Assembly: GCF_041154485.1 (NCBI RefSeq)
Contig: NZ_AP028669.1
Coordinates: forward strand, 1,054,001-1,118,000
Direction: 5' to 3'
DNA: 64,000 nt
DNA from: Variovorax sp. V93
GTDB lineage: Bacteria > Pseudomonadota > Gammaproteobacteria > Burkholderiales > Burkholderiaceae_C
Part shown: positions 44,626 through 53,936 of the stretch, in pieces
Numbering within the stretch: the stretch's first letter is position 1
Layout of the letters: the number at the start of each line of letters is the position of its first letter
Notes under the pieces: generated by a model
Databases searched by the model: none
What the model was told of the DNA's origin: nothing
The model's input: the letters and a program-made list of their open reading frames with translations, nothing else
Translations under genes and position numbers: made by a program

Positions 44626-45568
44626 CGGCCGCCGCGCCGAACTCGGCCGCGGGCAGGCCCGGGCTGCCGATGCGCACCGCGAACAATCCGCCGGCCAGCG
44701 GCTCGGCCTCGAGCTGTTCGGCCGTGAGCCCGCTGCGCGCGGTGCTGATGTAGAGCGTGCACAGGTCCTCGCCGCCGAAGGCGCAGTCCGTGACGTTGCT
44801 CGCGGGCAGTTCGATGCGGCACAGCTCGGCGCTGCTCACCGGGTCGTGGCAGCTCACGCAATGGCCGCCCCAGCGCGCAATCCAGAGGCGGCCGGCCGCG
44901 TCGGTCGTCATGCCGTCGGGCAGGCCGTCGCCCTCGGCGAAGCGAAGCCACACCCGCTTGTTGCCCACGGTGCCGGCCGTGCTGTCGAAGTCGTAGGCAT
45001 AGACGCAGCCTTCGACCGTGGCATTGAAGTACATCGTGCGTTCGTCGAGCGACCAGGTCGGCCCGTTGGTCACCGCAAAGCCGTCGTCGTGGCGCGTGCA
45101 GCGGCCGTCGGCATCGAAGCGGTAGAGCGCGCCGGTCGGCGCCACGCAATCGAAGTCCATGCTGCCGCCCCAGAAGCGGCCCTGCCGGTCGCACTTGCCG
45201 TCGTTGAAGCGGTTGCCGGGCCGGTCGGGCTCGGGCTGGTGCAGGTAGCGCGGCGCCGCATCCACCGCGGGGTCGAAGAAGGCGAAGCCGCGGCGCATGG
45301 TGACGATCAGCCCCGGCGCGTTCGCGCGCTCGGCCAGCGCGGTGATCTCCTCGTCGAACTGCCAGCTGCGCCGCGCGCCGCTGGCCGGATCGAGGCGGTA
45401 CAGGCGGCTTTCGAGGATGTCGATCCAGTAGAGCGCCCGTTCGCGCGGCGACCACAGCGTGCCCTCGCCGAGCGTGGCGCCCGCGGGCCACAGGCACTCG
45501 GGTTGGCCGAGGATCGATGGCACGCCTAGGGGCGTGGGAGTGGATGCGGTGCTTCCGGTCTGGGTCAT
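44615..45568 (-). CDS. SMP-30/gluconolactonase family sugar lactonase
   Basis: A 317-residue six-bladed propeller lactonase that hydrolyses aldonolactones. Metal ligands are visible: Glu in ATLGEGTLW, Asn in GNRFNDGKCD and Asp in LPDGMTTDAAG. It is divergent from an SDR sugar dehydrogenase; the dehydrogenase forms the lactone and this enzyme opens it, as in the L-arabinose/D-xylose/D-galactose oxidative routes. A good minus-strand promoter lies at 45628-45656. Confidence 0.9.
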   Translation of the reverse strand: MTQTGSTASTPTPLGVPSILGQPECLWPAGATLGEGTLWSPRERALYWIDILESRLYRLDPASGARRSWQFDEEITALAERANAPGLIVTMRRGFAFFDPAVDAAPRYLHQPEPDRPGNRFNDGKCDRQGRFWGGSMDFDCVAPTGALYRFDADGRCTRHDDGFAVTNGPTWSLDERTMYFNATVEGCVYAYDFDSTAGTVGNKRVWLRFAEGDGLPDGMTTDAAGRLWIARWGGHCVSCHDPVSSAELCRIELPASNVTDCAFGGEDLCTLYISTARSGLTAEQLEAEPLAGGLFAVRIGSPGLPAAEFGAAAVKA

Positions 45569-45627
45569 TTGTTTTGCGCCTTTGTTGTCTCTGTCCTTGA
45601 CGCGGCGGATCGTATCAAGGCATATTG

Positions 45628-45656
45628 ATAATAGAAACCAAACTATTTGGCATCAA
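45628..45656 (-). promoter_or_regulatory. Promoter of the lactonase gene with palindrome in the spacer
   Basis: On the minus strand, TTGATG (45651-45656) and TATTAT (45628-45633) are separated by 17 bases. The spacer holds CCAAA-N3-TTTGG (45638-45650), a perfect short palindrome that could be an operator. Transcription would start about 55 bases before the lactonase ATG. Confidence 0.6.
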
Positions 45657-45667
45657 GTGATATTGAT
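45652..45667. promoter_or_regulatory. ATCAA-N6-TTGAT motif (candidate LysR site)
   Basis: An inverted repeat between the lactonase and SDR genes. It contains TATTGAT, resembling ATTGATAT copies upstream of the aldehyde dehydrogenase. It may bind the GbpR-type regulator; inference. Confidence 0.4.
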
Positions 45668-45705
45668 TTTGCAATGTCACAGCCAGCTCTCTGGAGACAC
45701 CCATC

Positions 45706-46482
45706 TTGAAGGATTCCCCGCAGCTTTCGATTCATCCCAGCCTGAAGGGACGCACGGTGTTCGTCACCGGCGGCGGCAGCGGCATTGGCGCGGCGATTGT
45801 GGCCGCGTTTGCCGCGCAGGGCGCACGCGTGGCCTTCGTCGACATTGCCGAAGGCGCCAGCGCCGCGCTCGCGCAGCGCATCGAACAAGAAGGCCATGCC
45901 GCGCCATGGTGGCGCGCCTGCGACGTGCGCGACATCGGCGCGCTGCAGAAGGCCATTGCCGATGCGGCCGCCGAGCTCGGCGACTTTGCGGTGCTGGTCA
46001 ACAACGTGGCAAGCGACGACCGCCACACGCTCGAATCGGTCACGCCCGACTACTACGACAACCGCATGGCCATCAACGAGCGGCCCGCGCTGTTCGCGAT
46101 CCAGTCGGTGGTGCCGGGCATGCGGCGGCTGGGCTTCGGCTCGGTGGTCAACCTGGGCTCCACGGGCTGGCAGACCAAGGGCTCGGGCTATCCCTGCTAT
46201 GCGATTGCCAAGTCGTCGGTCAATGGCCTCACGCGCGGCCTGGCGGTGGAACTGGGCCGCGACCGCATCCGCATCAACACCGTATCGCCCGGCTGGGTGA
46301 TGACCGAGCGGCAGGTGCAGCTGTGGCTCGACGACGAGGGTGAGCAATCGCTCAAGCGCAACCAGTGCCTGCCCGACAAGCTGATGCCCGAGGACATCGC
46401 GCGCATGGTGCTGTTCCTCGCGTCGGACGACGCGAAGATGTGCACCGCGCAGGAGTTCACCGTGGATGCGGGCTGGACCTGA
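45706..46482 (+). CDS. SDR family sugar 1-dehydrogenase
   Basis: A 258-residue short-chain dehydrogenase. The cofactor motif TGGGSGIG is near residue 21; the catalytic Tyr and Lys are in YAIAKSS, with Ser in NLGSTGW. Relatives oxidise aldoses (L-arabinose, D-galactose, L-fucose, D-xylose) at C1 to lactones; the divergent lactonase supports this. I chose a TTG start at 45706 because GGAG lies nine bases upstream and no ATG occurs before the cofactor motif. The exact sugar is unknown. Confidence 0.85.
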   Translation: MKDSPQLSIHPSLKGRTVFVTGGGSGIGAAIVAAFAAQGARVAFVDIAEGASAALAQRIEQEGHAAPWWRACDVRDIGALQKAIADAAAELGDFAVLVNNVASDDRHTLESVTPDYYDNRMAINERPALFAIQSVVPGMRRLGFGSVVNLGSTGWQTKGSGYPCYAIAKSSVNGLTRGLAVELGRDRIRINTVSPGWVMTERQVQLWLDDEGEQSLKRNQCLPDKLMPEDIARMVLFLASDDAKMCTAQEFTVDAGWT

Positions 46483-47442
46483 TCAGTCCAGTTCCAGCTT
46501 GCGGCCGTAGACGCTGAGGCTCGCGGTCTTCAGCGCCTTCATCATCACCTTGGCCGCCGGCGACAGCAGCCGGTCGGTGCGCGTGATGATGCCGAAGGCG
46601 TCCATGTGGCAGGGCATGTCCAGCGGCAGCAGCGACACGATGCCGTGCGCGGCGTAATAGCGCGCCACGTCGGTCGCGAGCACGGCCACCATGTCGCTTT
46701 GCTGCAGCATGCGCGTGATGAAGAGCAGGGCTGAGCTCTCGATGATGTTGTTCGGCGGCACCAGGCCCTCCTCCTGGAACATCAGCTCGAAGCGGTGGCG
46801 CAGCACGCTGCCCGCGGGCGGCACGATCCAGCCGGCGCCCACCACGTCGCGCAGCGTGAGGCCGCTCATGCCCAGCAGCGGATGGCCGGGGCGCACCAGC
46901 GCACACACCGGCTCCTCGGCCAGCGCCTCGTAGCGCAGCTGCGACTTGTCGTGCTCGGCGAAGAGCCGCGCCACCAGGATGTCGAGCTTGCCCTGCTCGA
47001 GCCGCTCGATCAGCACCGCGCTGGTCTCGATCTCGAGCGACACGCGCAAATCGGGCTGCTCGCGCTTCACCATCGCCACCGCGGGCGGCATCAGCGTGAG
47101 GCCCGGCGCGGTGATGGCGCCCACGCCCACCTGGCCGAAGCGGCCGGCCTTGAGTGCGGTGAGTTCGTCGTGCGCCTGGTTCAGGCTGGCCAGCGCCACG
47201 CGGGCGTGGCGGATCATGGTTTCGCCGTACCAGGTGGGCCGCATGCCGCGCGGCAGCCGGTCGAACAGCGGCACTTCCAGCACGTCCTCCAGGTCCTTCA
47301 GCAGCTTGGAAGCGGCCGGCTGGGTCATGTTGAGCACCTGGGCCGCGCGGTGGATGTTGCCTTCCTCCGCCAGCGCCACCAGCAAGAGCAGCTGCCGCGT
47401 CTTGAGGCGCGCACGGATGAACCAGTGGTTGTAGTTGGTCAT
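46483..47442 (-). CDS. gbpR: LysR family regulator, GbpR-like
   Basis: A 319-residue LysR regulator whose start (HWFIRARLKTRQLLLLVALA) and HTH (NIHRAAQVLNMTQPAASKLL) match the GbpR group, which controls galactose/arabinose-type binding proteins and sugar catabolism in rhizobia. It is divergent from the aldehyde dehydrogenase and sugar ABC operon. ATG 47442 is preferred over 47544, which would run through the probable operator region. Symbol by family resemblance. Confidence 0.85.
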   Translation of the reverse strand: MTNYNHWFIRARLKTRQLLLLVALAEEGNIHRAAQVLNMTQPAASKLLKDLEDVLEVPLFDRLPRGMRPTWYGETMIRHARVALASLNQAHDELTALKAGRFGQVGVGAITAPGLTLMPPAVAMVKREQPDLRVSLEIETSAVLIERLEQGKLDILVARLFAEHDKSQLRYEALAEEPVCALVRPGHPLLGMSGLTLRDVVGAGWIVPPAGSVLRHRFELMFQEEGLVPPNNIIESSALLFITRMLQQSDMVAVLATDVARYYAAHGIVSLLPLDMPCHMDAFGIITRTDRLLSPAAKVMMKALKTASLSVYGRKLELD

Positions 47443-47501
47443 GTCTCGTGGGTTGTTGTTTGTGAGAGCTTTGTGCTCAGAGGGTTTTCCAGAATCCAGC
47501 G

Positions 47502-47545
47502 ATTGATATGCATTTTGTCGAAAAAATGATTGGATTGATATCAAT
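47502..47545. promoter_or_regulatory. Repeated ATTGATAT motifs (candidate GbpR operator)
   Basis: ATTGATAT occurs at 47502-47509 and again at 47534-47541, 32 bases (three helical turns) apart. The second is part of the perfect palindrome ATTGATATCAAT (47534-47545). They lie between the divergent GbpR gene and the aldehyde dehydrogenase, and a related motif lies at 45652-45667. Binding is inferred. Confidence 0.5.
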
Positions 47546-47600
47546 TCTGTTCATAGACTCGCCGCACTTTTCCAAAACGAGAGACAAGGTCGGCGCGCAG

Positions 47601-49052
47601 GTGATTCACGGCGAGATCCATCAGAACGTGCGGCAATACATCAACGGCCGCTGGGAAACCAGCGCGACCACCGGTGTGAGCGCCAATCCTTCGGACACCA
47701 GCGAAGTGGTGGCCGAATACGCACGCGCCGATCGCCGCCAGGTGGAATCCGCGATCCGCGCGGCCGCCGACGCCTTTTCCCACTGGAGCCACAGCACGCC
47801 GCAGCGCCGGGCCGACGTGCTCGACCGCATCGGCACCGAACTGCTGGCGCGCAAGGACGAACTGGGCCTGCTGCTGGCGCGCGAGGTCGGCAAGACCCTG
47901 CCCGAAGCGGTGGCCGAGGCGGCGCGCGCGGGGCAGGTGTTCAAGTTCTTCGCGGGCGAGGCGCTGCGCGGCGGCGGCGAGAACATGGCCTCGCTGCGCG
48001 CGGGCGTGCAGGTCGACGTCACGCGCGAACCGGTCGGCGTGGCCGGGCTCATTACGCCGTGGAACTCGCCGCTCGCGGTGCCGGCAACCAAGATTGCGCC
48101 GGCGCTCGCGCACGGCAACTGCGTGGTGTTCAAGCCCGCCGAATTGGCGCCGGCCTGCGGCTGGACGCTGGCCGAGATCATCAGCCGCGCCGCGCTGCCC
48201 GCGGGCGTGTTCAACCTCGTGATGGGCAGCGGCCGCGAGGCGGGCCAGGCACTGGTCGACAGCCCGCTGGTCGATGCCCTGAGCTTCACCGGTTCGGCGC
48301 GCAACGGCGAGCGCATCCTGCAGGCGGCCGCTACGCGGCGCGCCAAGGTGCAGCTCGAGATGGGCGGCAAGAACGCACTCGTGGTGCTGGCCGACGCCGA
48401 TATCGACCATGCGGTCGACTGCGCGGTGCAGGGCGCGTATTTTTCCAACGGCCAGCGCTGCACGGCATCGAGCCGGCTGATCGTCGAGGCCGCGGTGCAC
48501 GACGCGTTCGTCTCGCGGCTGCGCGATCGGCTCAAGGCACTGAAGATCGGCCATGCGCTCGAACGCGGCGTCGACGTCGGGCCGCTGGTCGATGAAGAGC
48601 GGCTGGCGCGCAGCCTGGCCTGGGTCGGCATTGCGCGCGAGGAGGGCGCCGAGCATGTGTGGGGCGGCGAGCCGCTGCAGCGCGCAACCGCCGGCCACTA
48701 CATGAGCCCCGCACTGTTCCTGGCCACGCCCGGGCACCGCATCGCGCGCGAGGAAATCTTCGGCCCGCTGGCCTGCGTGCTTCGCGCGGCCGACTACGAC
48801 GAGGCGCTGGCGCTGTGCAACGACACCCCTTCGGGCCTGAGCGCGGGCATCTGCACCAACTCGCTCAAGCACGCGATGCATTTCAGGCGCCATGCCGAAG
48901 TCGGCATGACGATGGTCAACCTGCCGACGGCGGGCGTGGATTTCCACGCGCCCTTCGGCGGGCGCAAGGGGTCGGGCTACGGGCCGCGCGAACAAGGGCG
49001 CCACGCCGCGGAGTTCTACACGACGGTCAAGACCGGCTACATGCTGGCCTGA
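47601..49052 (+). CDS. Aldehyde dehydrogenase (2-oxoglutarate semialdehyde dehydrogenase type)
   Basis: A 483-residue NAD(P)-dependent aldehyde dehydrogenase. The catalytic Cys is in NGQRCTAS and the general base Glu in LEMGGKNAL; the cofactor region has [19 protein letters not shown]. With the dehydratases at the end of the cluster it would oxidise 2-oxoglutarate semialdehyde to 2-oxoglutarate, the last step of non-phosphorylative pentose breakdown. GTG 47601 is proposed: an ATG at 47508 would place the coding region over the palindromic motifs and add a non-homologous lead. Start moderately sure. Confidence 0.88.
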   Translation: MIHGEIHQNVRQYINGRWETSATTGVSANPSDTSEVVAEYARADRRQVESAIRAAADAFSHWSHSTPQRRADVLDRIGTELLARKDELGLLLAREVGKTLPEAVAEAARAGQVFKFFAGEALRGGGENMASLRAGVQVDVTREPVGVAGLITPWNSPLAVPATKIAPALAHGNCVVFKPAELAPACGWTLAEIISRAALPAGVFNLVMGSGREAGQALVDSPLVDALSFTGSARNGERILQAAATRRAKVQLEMGGKNALVVLADADIDHAVDCAVQGAYFSNGQRCTASSRLIVEAAVHDAFVSRLRDRLKALKIGHALERGVDVGPLVDEERLARSLAWVGIAREEGAEHVWGGEPLQRATAGHYMSPALFLATPGHRIAREEIFGPLACVLRAADYDEALALCNDTPSGLSAGICTNSLKHAMHFRRHAEVGMTMVNLPTAGVDFHAPFGGRKGSGYGPREQGRHAAEFYTTVKTGYMLA

Positions 49053-49108
49053 CCACCACGGATGGTTTTCATCAACAAGCAAGCACTCAGAAAGAAGGAG
49101 ACATTCCA

Positions 49109-50074
49109 ATGAAACTCAATCGCCGCACCCTCAACATCGCGCTCGCCGCCGCCTCGCTCGGCGGGCTCCTGCCTGCCACCGCGCTGGCGCAGAAGAAGAT
49201 CGTGCTCGGCTTCAGCCAGGTGGGCGCCGAGAGCGAATGGCGCACCGCCAACACCGAGTCGATCAAGGCCTCGGCCAAGGAAGCGGGCATCGAGCTCAAG
49301 TTCTCCGACGCGCAGCAGAAGCAGGAAAACCAGATCAAGGCGATCCGTTCGTTCATCGCGCAGAAGGTGGACGTGATCGCCTTCTCGCCGGTGGTCGAGT
49401 CGGGCTGGGAAACCGTGCTGCGCGAAGCCAAGGCCGCGAAGATCCCGGTGGTGCTGACCGACCGATCGGTGAACACCAAGGACGACTCGCTCTACGTGAC
49501 CTTCATGGGCTCCGACTTCGTCGAGGAAGGCCGCAAGGCGGGCCGCTGGCTGGTCGAGAAGATGAAGGACCAGAAGGGCGACGTGAACATCGTCGAGCTG
49601 CAGGGCACCGTGGGCTCGGCACCGGCCATCGACCGCAAGAAGGGCTTCGAGGAAATCATCAAGGCCGACCCCAAGTTCAAGATCCTGCGCTCGCAGACCG
49701 GCGACTTCACGCGCGCCAAGGGCAAGGAAGTGATGGAAGCCTTCCTGAAGGCCGAGGGCAAGAAGATCAACGTGCTCTACGCGCACAACGACGACATGGC
49801 CATCGGCGCCATCCAGGCCATCGAGGAAGCGGGCCTGAAGCCGGCCAAGGACATCACGATCATCTCGATCGATGCCGTCAAGGGTGCCTTCGAAGCCATG
49901 ATCGCCGGCAAGCTCAACGTGTCGGTCGAATGCAGCCCGCTGCTCGGCCCCCAGCTGATGAGCGCCGTGAAGGACATCAAGGCCGGCAAGCCGCTGCCCA
50001 AGCGCATCGTGACCGAAGAGACGATCTTCCCGATGGAAGTCGCCGCCAAAGAGTTTCCCAATCGCAAGTACTGA
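49109..50074 (+). CDS. ytfQ: Sugar ABC transporter substrate-binding protein (YtfQ-like)
   Basis: A 321-residue periplasmic binding protein of the LacI/ribose type. The signal peptide ends at ALAQKK (about residue 28). [20 protein letters not shown] and [14 protein letters not shown] match the galactofuranose binder YtfQ group. A good ribosome site (aaggag) precedes ATG 49109. It heads a seven-gene transport segment; its cognate ATPase and permeases (ytfR, ytfT, yjfF) come only after another importer (ChvE-GguAB), so two systems are interleaved. The ligand may be galactofuranose or a furanose pentose. Confidence 0.88.
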   Translation: MKLNRRTLNIALAAASLGGLLPATALAQKKIVLGFSQVGAESEWRTANTESIKASAKEAGIELKFSDAQQKQENQIKAIRSFIAQKVDVIAFSPVVESGWETVLREAKAAKIPVVLTDRSVNTKDDSLYVTFMGSDFVEEGRKAGRWLVEKMKDQKGDVNIVELQGTVGSAPAIDRKKGFEEIIKADPKFKILRSQTGDFTRAKGKEVMEAFLKAEGKKINVLYAHNDDMAIGAIQAIEEAGLKPAKDITIISIDAVKGAFEAMIAGKLNVSVECSPLLGPQLMSAVKDIKAGKPLPKRIVTEETIFPMEVAAKEFPNRKY

Positions 50075-50086
50075 GAGCCCACACCC

Positions 50087-51157
50087 ATGAAACGCAACTT
50101 CCTCAAGGCCTCGCTCGCAGGCATCGCACTGGCCATCGCCGGCATCGCGCCGCTCGCGCACGCGCAGGACAAGGGCCCGATCGCCATCTCGATGCCGACC
50201 AAGTCGTCGGCGCGCTGGATCGCCGATGGCGCCAACATGGTCAAGTACTTCAAGGAGAAGGGCTACAAGACCGACCTGCAGTACGCCGACGACGACATTC
50301 CGAACCAGCTCGCGCAGATCGAGAACATGGTGACCAAGGGCTCCAAGGTGCTGGTCATCGCGGCCATCGACGGCACCACGCTGTCCGACGTGCTGCAGAA
50401 GGCGGCCGACAAGGGCGTGAAGGTCATTGCCTACGACCGGCTCATCAAAGGCTCGAAGAACGTCGACTACTACGCCACCTTCGACAACTTCCAGGTCGGC
50501 GTGCTGCAGGCGCAGTCGATCGAGGCGGCGCTCGGCCTGAAGAGCGGCAAGGGCCCGTTCAACATCGAGCTGTTCGGCGGTTCGCCCGACGACAACAACG
50601 CCTTCTTCTTCTACAACGGCGCGATGTCGGTGCTGGAGCCGTACATCAAGAGCGGCAAGCTGGTGGTGCGCAGCAAGCAGATGGGCATGGACAAGGTCGG
50701 CACGCTGCGCTGGGACGGCGCGGTGGCGCAGGCCCGCATGGACAACCTGCTGTCGGCCTACTACACCAAGGACCGCGTCGATGCGGTGCTGTCGCCGTAC
50801 GACGGCCTGTCGATCGGCATTCTCTCGTCGCTCAAGGGCGTGGGCTACGGCTCGGCGTCGCAGCCGATGCCGGTGGTGTCGGGGCAGGACGCGGAGATCC
50901 CGTCGGTCAAGTCGATCCTGCGCAAGGAGCAGACCTCGACCGTGTTCAAGGACACGCGCGAGCTGGCCAAGGTCACGGTGGCCATGGTCGACGCCATGCT
51001 GTCGGGCAAGACGCCCGAGGTGAACGACACCAAGACCTACAACAACGGCATCAAGGTGGTGCCCTCGTACCTGCTCAAGCCCGTGAGCGTGGACGGCGGC
51101 AACTGGAAGCAGGTGCTGGTCGACAGCGGCTACTACAAGGAAAGCCAGGTCAAGTGA
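50087..51157 (+). CDS. chvE: Multiple-sugar-binding periplasmic protein (ChvE-like)
   Basis: A 356-residue binding protein; the signal peptide ends at [41 protein letters not shown] and [14 protein letters not shown] match ChvE, which binds arabinose, xylose, glucose and galactose in Agrobacterium. It directly precedes the gguA ATPase and gguB permease, its known partners. In plant-associated bacteria ChvE can also report sugars to sensor kinases, but none is nearby. Confidence 0.9.
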   Translation: MKRNFLKASLAGIALAIAGIAPLAHAQDKGPIAISMPTKSSARWIADGANMVKYFKEKGYKTDLQYADDDIPNQLAQIENMVTKGSKVLVIAAIDGTTLSDVLQKAADKGVKVIAYDRLIKGSKNVDYYATFDNFQVGVLQAQSIEAALGLKSGKGPFNIELFGGSPDDNNAFFFYNGAMSVLEPYIKSGKLVVRSKQMGMDKVGTLRWDGAVAQARMDNLLSAYYTKDRVDAVLSPYDGLSIGILSSLKGVGYGSASQPMPVVSGQDAEIPSVKSILRKEQTSTVFKDTRELAKVTVAMVDAMLSGKTPEVNDTKTYNNGIKVVPSYLLKPVSVDGGNWKQVLVDSGYYKESQVK

Positions 51158-51165
51158 GCGTCGGA

Positions 51166-52731
51166 ATGGCAGCAGCAGAAGCGGACGGCCGCAGCATCCT
51201 CGAGATGCGCGGCATCACCAAGACATTTCCGGGCGTGAAGGCGCTCAGCGATGTCAACCTGGCGGTGCGCGCGGGCGAGATCCATGCGGTGGTCGGCGAG
51301 AACGGCGCGGGCAAGTCGACGCTCATGAAGGTGCTGAGCGGCGTCTATCCGTGCGACTCGTACACCGGGGAGATCCACTTCGAGGGCGAGCTGCGCCGCT
51401 TCCGGAGCATTGCCGACAGCGAGAAGCTCGGCATCATCATCATCCACCAGGAGCTGGCGCTGGTGCCGCTCTTGTCCATTGCCGAGAACATCTTTCTCGG
51501 CAACGAGATTGCGCACGGCGGCGTGATCGACTGGTTCGCCGCCTATGCGAAGACGCACGAGCTGCTCGCCAAGGTGGGCCTGAAGGAGCCGCCCACCACG
51601 CTGGTGACCGACCTGGGCGTGGGCAAGCAGCAGCTGGTGGAGATTGCCAAGGCCCTGGCCAAGGAGGTCAAGCTGCTGATCCTCGACGAGCCCACCGCCA
51701 GCCTCAACGAGAACGACAGCGACGCGCTGCTGATGCTGCTGCTCGAGCTGAAGCGCCAGGGCATCGCATCGATCCTGATCTCGCACAAGCTCAACGAGAT
51801 TGCCAAGGTGGCCGACTCCATCACCGTGCTGCGCGACGGCGCCACGGTGGAGACCATGGACTGCCGCGGCCAGCCGATCAGCGAGGACCGCATCATCCGC
51901 GGCATGGTGGGGCGCGACATGGCGCACCGCTATCCGCAGCGCAATCCGAAGATCGGCGAGACGGTGTTCGAGGTGCGCGACTGGCGCGTGCACCATGCGC
52001 TGCATGCCGACCGCGAACAGATCAAGGGCGTGGACCTGCATGTGCGCAAGGGCGAGATCGTCGGCATTGCGGGCCTCATGGGCGCGGGCCGCACCGAGCT
52101 GGCGATGAGCGTGTTCGGCAAGTCCTACGGCCAGCGCATCAGCGGCACGGTGCTGATGCACGGACAGCCGGTGGACGTGGGCACGGTGCGCAAGGCCATC
52201 GACCATGGCATTGCCTACGTCACCGAAGACCGCAAGGGCCTGGGGCTGGTGCTGGAGGAAAACATCCAGAAGAACGTGAGCCTCGCCAACCTGGAGGCGG
52301 TCTCGAGTTCGATGGTGATCGACGACGCGCGCGAATTCAAGGTGGCGAGCGACTACCGCCGTGCACTCAACATCCGCTCTTCGGGCGTGGAGCAGCTGGT
52401 GGTGAACCTGTCGGGCGGCAACCAGCAGAAGGTGGTGCTCAGCAAATGGCTCTTCACCCAACCCGAACTTTTGATTCTCGACGAACCCACGCGCGGCATC
52501 GACGTGGGCGCCAAGTACGAGATCTACACCATCATCGACCAGCTCGCGAGCGAGGGCAAAGGCATTCTCATGATTTCTTCCGAACTGCCGGAACTGCTTG
52601 GCATGTGCGACCGCATCTACGTGATGAACGAGGGCCGCTTCGTGGCCGAATTTCCGGCCGCCGAGGCTTCGCAGGAGCGCATCATGCATGCCATCGTGAG
52701 CGCGGGGAGTTCCGTCCATGTCGCAGCCTGA
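51166..52731 (+). CDS. gguA: Sugar ABC transporter ATP-binding protein (GguA/XylG type)
   Basis: A 521-residue ATPase with two nucleotide-binding halves. The first has Walker A GENGAGKS and EPTASLNE; the second GAGRTE (degenerate Walker A, usual in this group), the signature LSGGNQQK and [13 protein letters not shown]. It energises the GguB permease for ChvE. ATG 51166 gives [20 protein letters not shown]; a GTG at 51154 overlaps the chvE stop (GTGA) and may be used instead. The 3' end overlaps gguB by 14 bases. Confidence 0.92.
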   Translation: MAAAEADGRSILEMRGITKTFPGVKALSDVNLAVRAGEIHAVVGENGAGKSTLMKVLSGVYPCDSYTGEIHFEGELRRFRSIADSEKLGIIIIHQELALVPLLSIAENIFLGNEIAHGGVIDWFAAYAKTHELLAKVGLKEPPTTLVTDLGVGKQQLVEIAKALAKEVKLLILDEPTASLNENDSDALLMLLLELKRQGIASILISHKLNEIAKVADSITVLRDGATVETMDCRGQPISEDRIIRGMVGRDMAHRYPQRNPKIGETVFEVRDWRVHHALHADREQIKGVDLHVRKGEIVGIAGLMGAGRTELAMSVFGKSYGQRISGTVLMHGQPVDVGTVRKAIDHGIAYVTEDRKGLGLVLEENIQKNVSLANLEAVSSSMVIDDAREFKVASDYRRALNIRSSGVEQLVVNLSGGNQQKVVLSKWLFTQPELLILDEPTRGIDVGAKYEIYTIIDQLASEGKGILMISSELPELLGMCDRIYVMNEGRFVAEFPAAEASQERIMHAIVSAGSSVHVAA

Positions 52732-53932
52732 CGCCAACGCGGTGAACGCCGCCGTCCCCCTGGCAGAGGCCGCCCCGAAGCTGCACGCCGGCTTCCTGAA
52801 GAACAATCTGCGCGAATACGGCATGCTGATCTCGCTGGTCGCGATCATGGTGCTGTTCCAGGTGCTGACCGACGGCACGCTGCTGCGGCCGCTGAACCTC
52901 ACCAACCTGCTGCTGCAGAACAGCTACGTCGTCATCATGGCGCTGGGCATGCTGCTGGTGATCGTGGCGGGGCACATCGATCTGTCGGTGGGCTCGGTCT
53001 GCGGCTTCATCGGCGCGCTGGCGGCGGTGCTGATGGTGGAGTACGAGTGGCACTTCGTGCCCACGGCCATCATCAGCATTGCGGCCGGCGCGGTCATCGG
53101 CGCCGCGCAGGGCTGGTTCGTCGCGTTCCGCAAGATCCCGTCGTTCATCGTCACGCTCGCGGGCATGCTGGTGTTCAAGGGGCTCACGCTGGCGCTGCTG
53201 GCGGGGCAGTCGGTGGGGCCGTTCCCGGTCGAGTTCCAGCGGCTGAGCTCGGGCTTCATTCCCGATCCGCTGGGCGGCGACACACTGCGCACCACCTCGC
53301 TGGTGGTCGGCGCGCTGGCCGCTGCGGCGCTGGTGTTCTTCAAGCTGCGCGGGCGCGCCAAGCTCGCGGCGCACGGCATGGAAACGGAGCCCTATGTGTT
53401 CTTCCTCGTGAAGAACCTGTTCTTCGCGGCCATCATCCTGTTCTTCAGCTACCTGCTCTCGACCTACAAGGGCCTGCCCAACGTGCTGATCGTGATGGCG
53501 GTGCTGATCGTGGTGTACGACTTCGTCACCAACCGCACCACCATCGGCCGGCGCATCTATGCGCTCGGCGGCAACGAGAAGGCGGCGCGGCTGTCGGGCG
53601 TGAAGACGCAGCGGCTTGCCTTCCTGACCTTCGTCAACATGGGCGCGCTGGCCGCGCTCGCGGGCCTGGTGTTCGCGGCGCGGCTTAACACGGCCACGCC
53701 CAAGGCGGGCCTGGGCTTCGAGCTCGACGTGATCGCGGCCTGCTTCATCGGCGGCGCCTCGGCCTCGGGCGGCGTGGGCCGGGTGATGGGCGCGGTGATC
53801 GGTGCCTTCATCATGGGCGTGATGAACAACGGCATGTCGATCCTGGGCATCGGCATCGACTACCAGCAGGTCATCAAGGGCCTGGTGCTGCTGGCGGCCG
53901 TGTTCCTCGACGTCTACAACAAGAACAAGTAG
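52718..53932 (+). CDS. gguB: Sugar ABC transporter permease (GguB/XylH type)
   Basis: A 404-residue permease of the branched-chain/ribose class with about ten helices. [19 protein letters not shown] is the family signature, and [19 protein letters not shown] is the cytoplasmic loop near the ATPase. The length matches GguB/XylH. It overlaps gguA by 14 bases and is followed after four bases by ytfR. Confidence 0.92.
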   Translation: MSQPDANAVNAAVPLAEAAPKLHAGFLKNNLREYGMLISLVAIMVLFQVLTDGTLLRPLNLTNLLLQNSYVVIMALGMLLVIVAGHIDLSVGSVCGFIGALAAVLMVEYEWHFVPTAIISIAAGAVIGAAQGWFVAFRKIPSFIVTLAGMLVFKGLTLALLAGQSVGPFPVEFQRLSSGFIPDPLGGDTLRTTSLVVGALAAAALVFFKLRGRAKLAAHGMETEPYVFFLVKNLFFAAIILFFSYLLSTYKGLPNVLIVMAVLIVVYDFVTNRTTIGRRIYALGGNEKAARLSGVKTQRLAFLTFVNMGALAALAGLVFAARLNTATPKAGLGFELDVIAACFIGGASASGGVGRVMGAVIGAFIMGVMNNGMSILGIGIDYQQVIKGLVLLAAVFLDVYNKNK

Positions 53933-53936
53933 GCGC

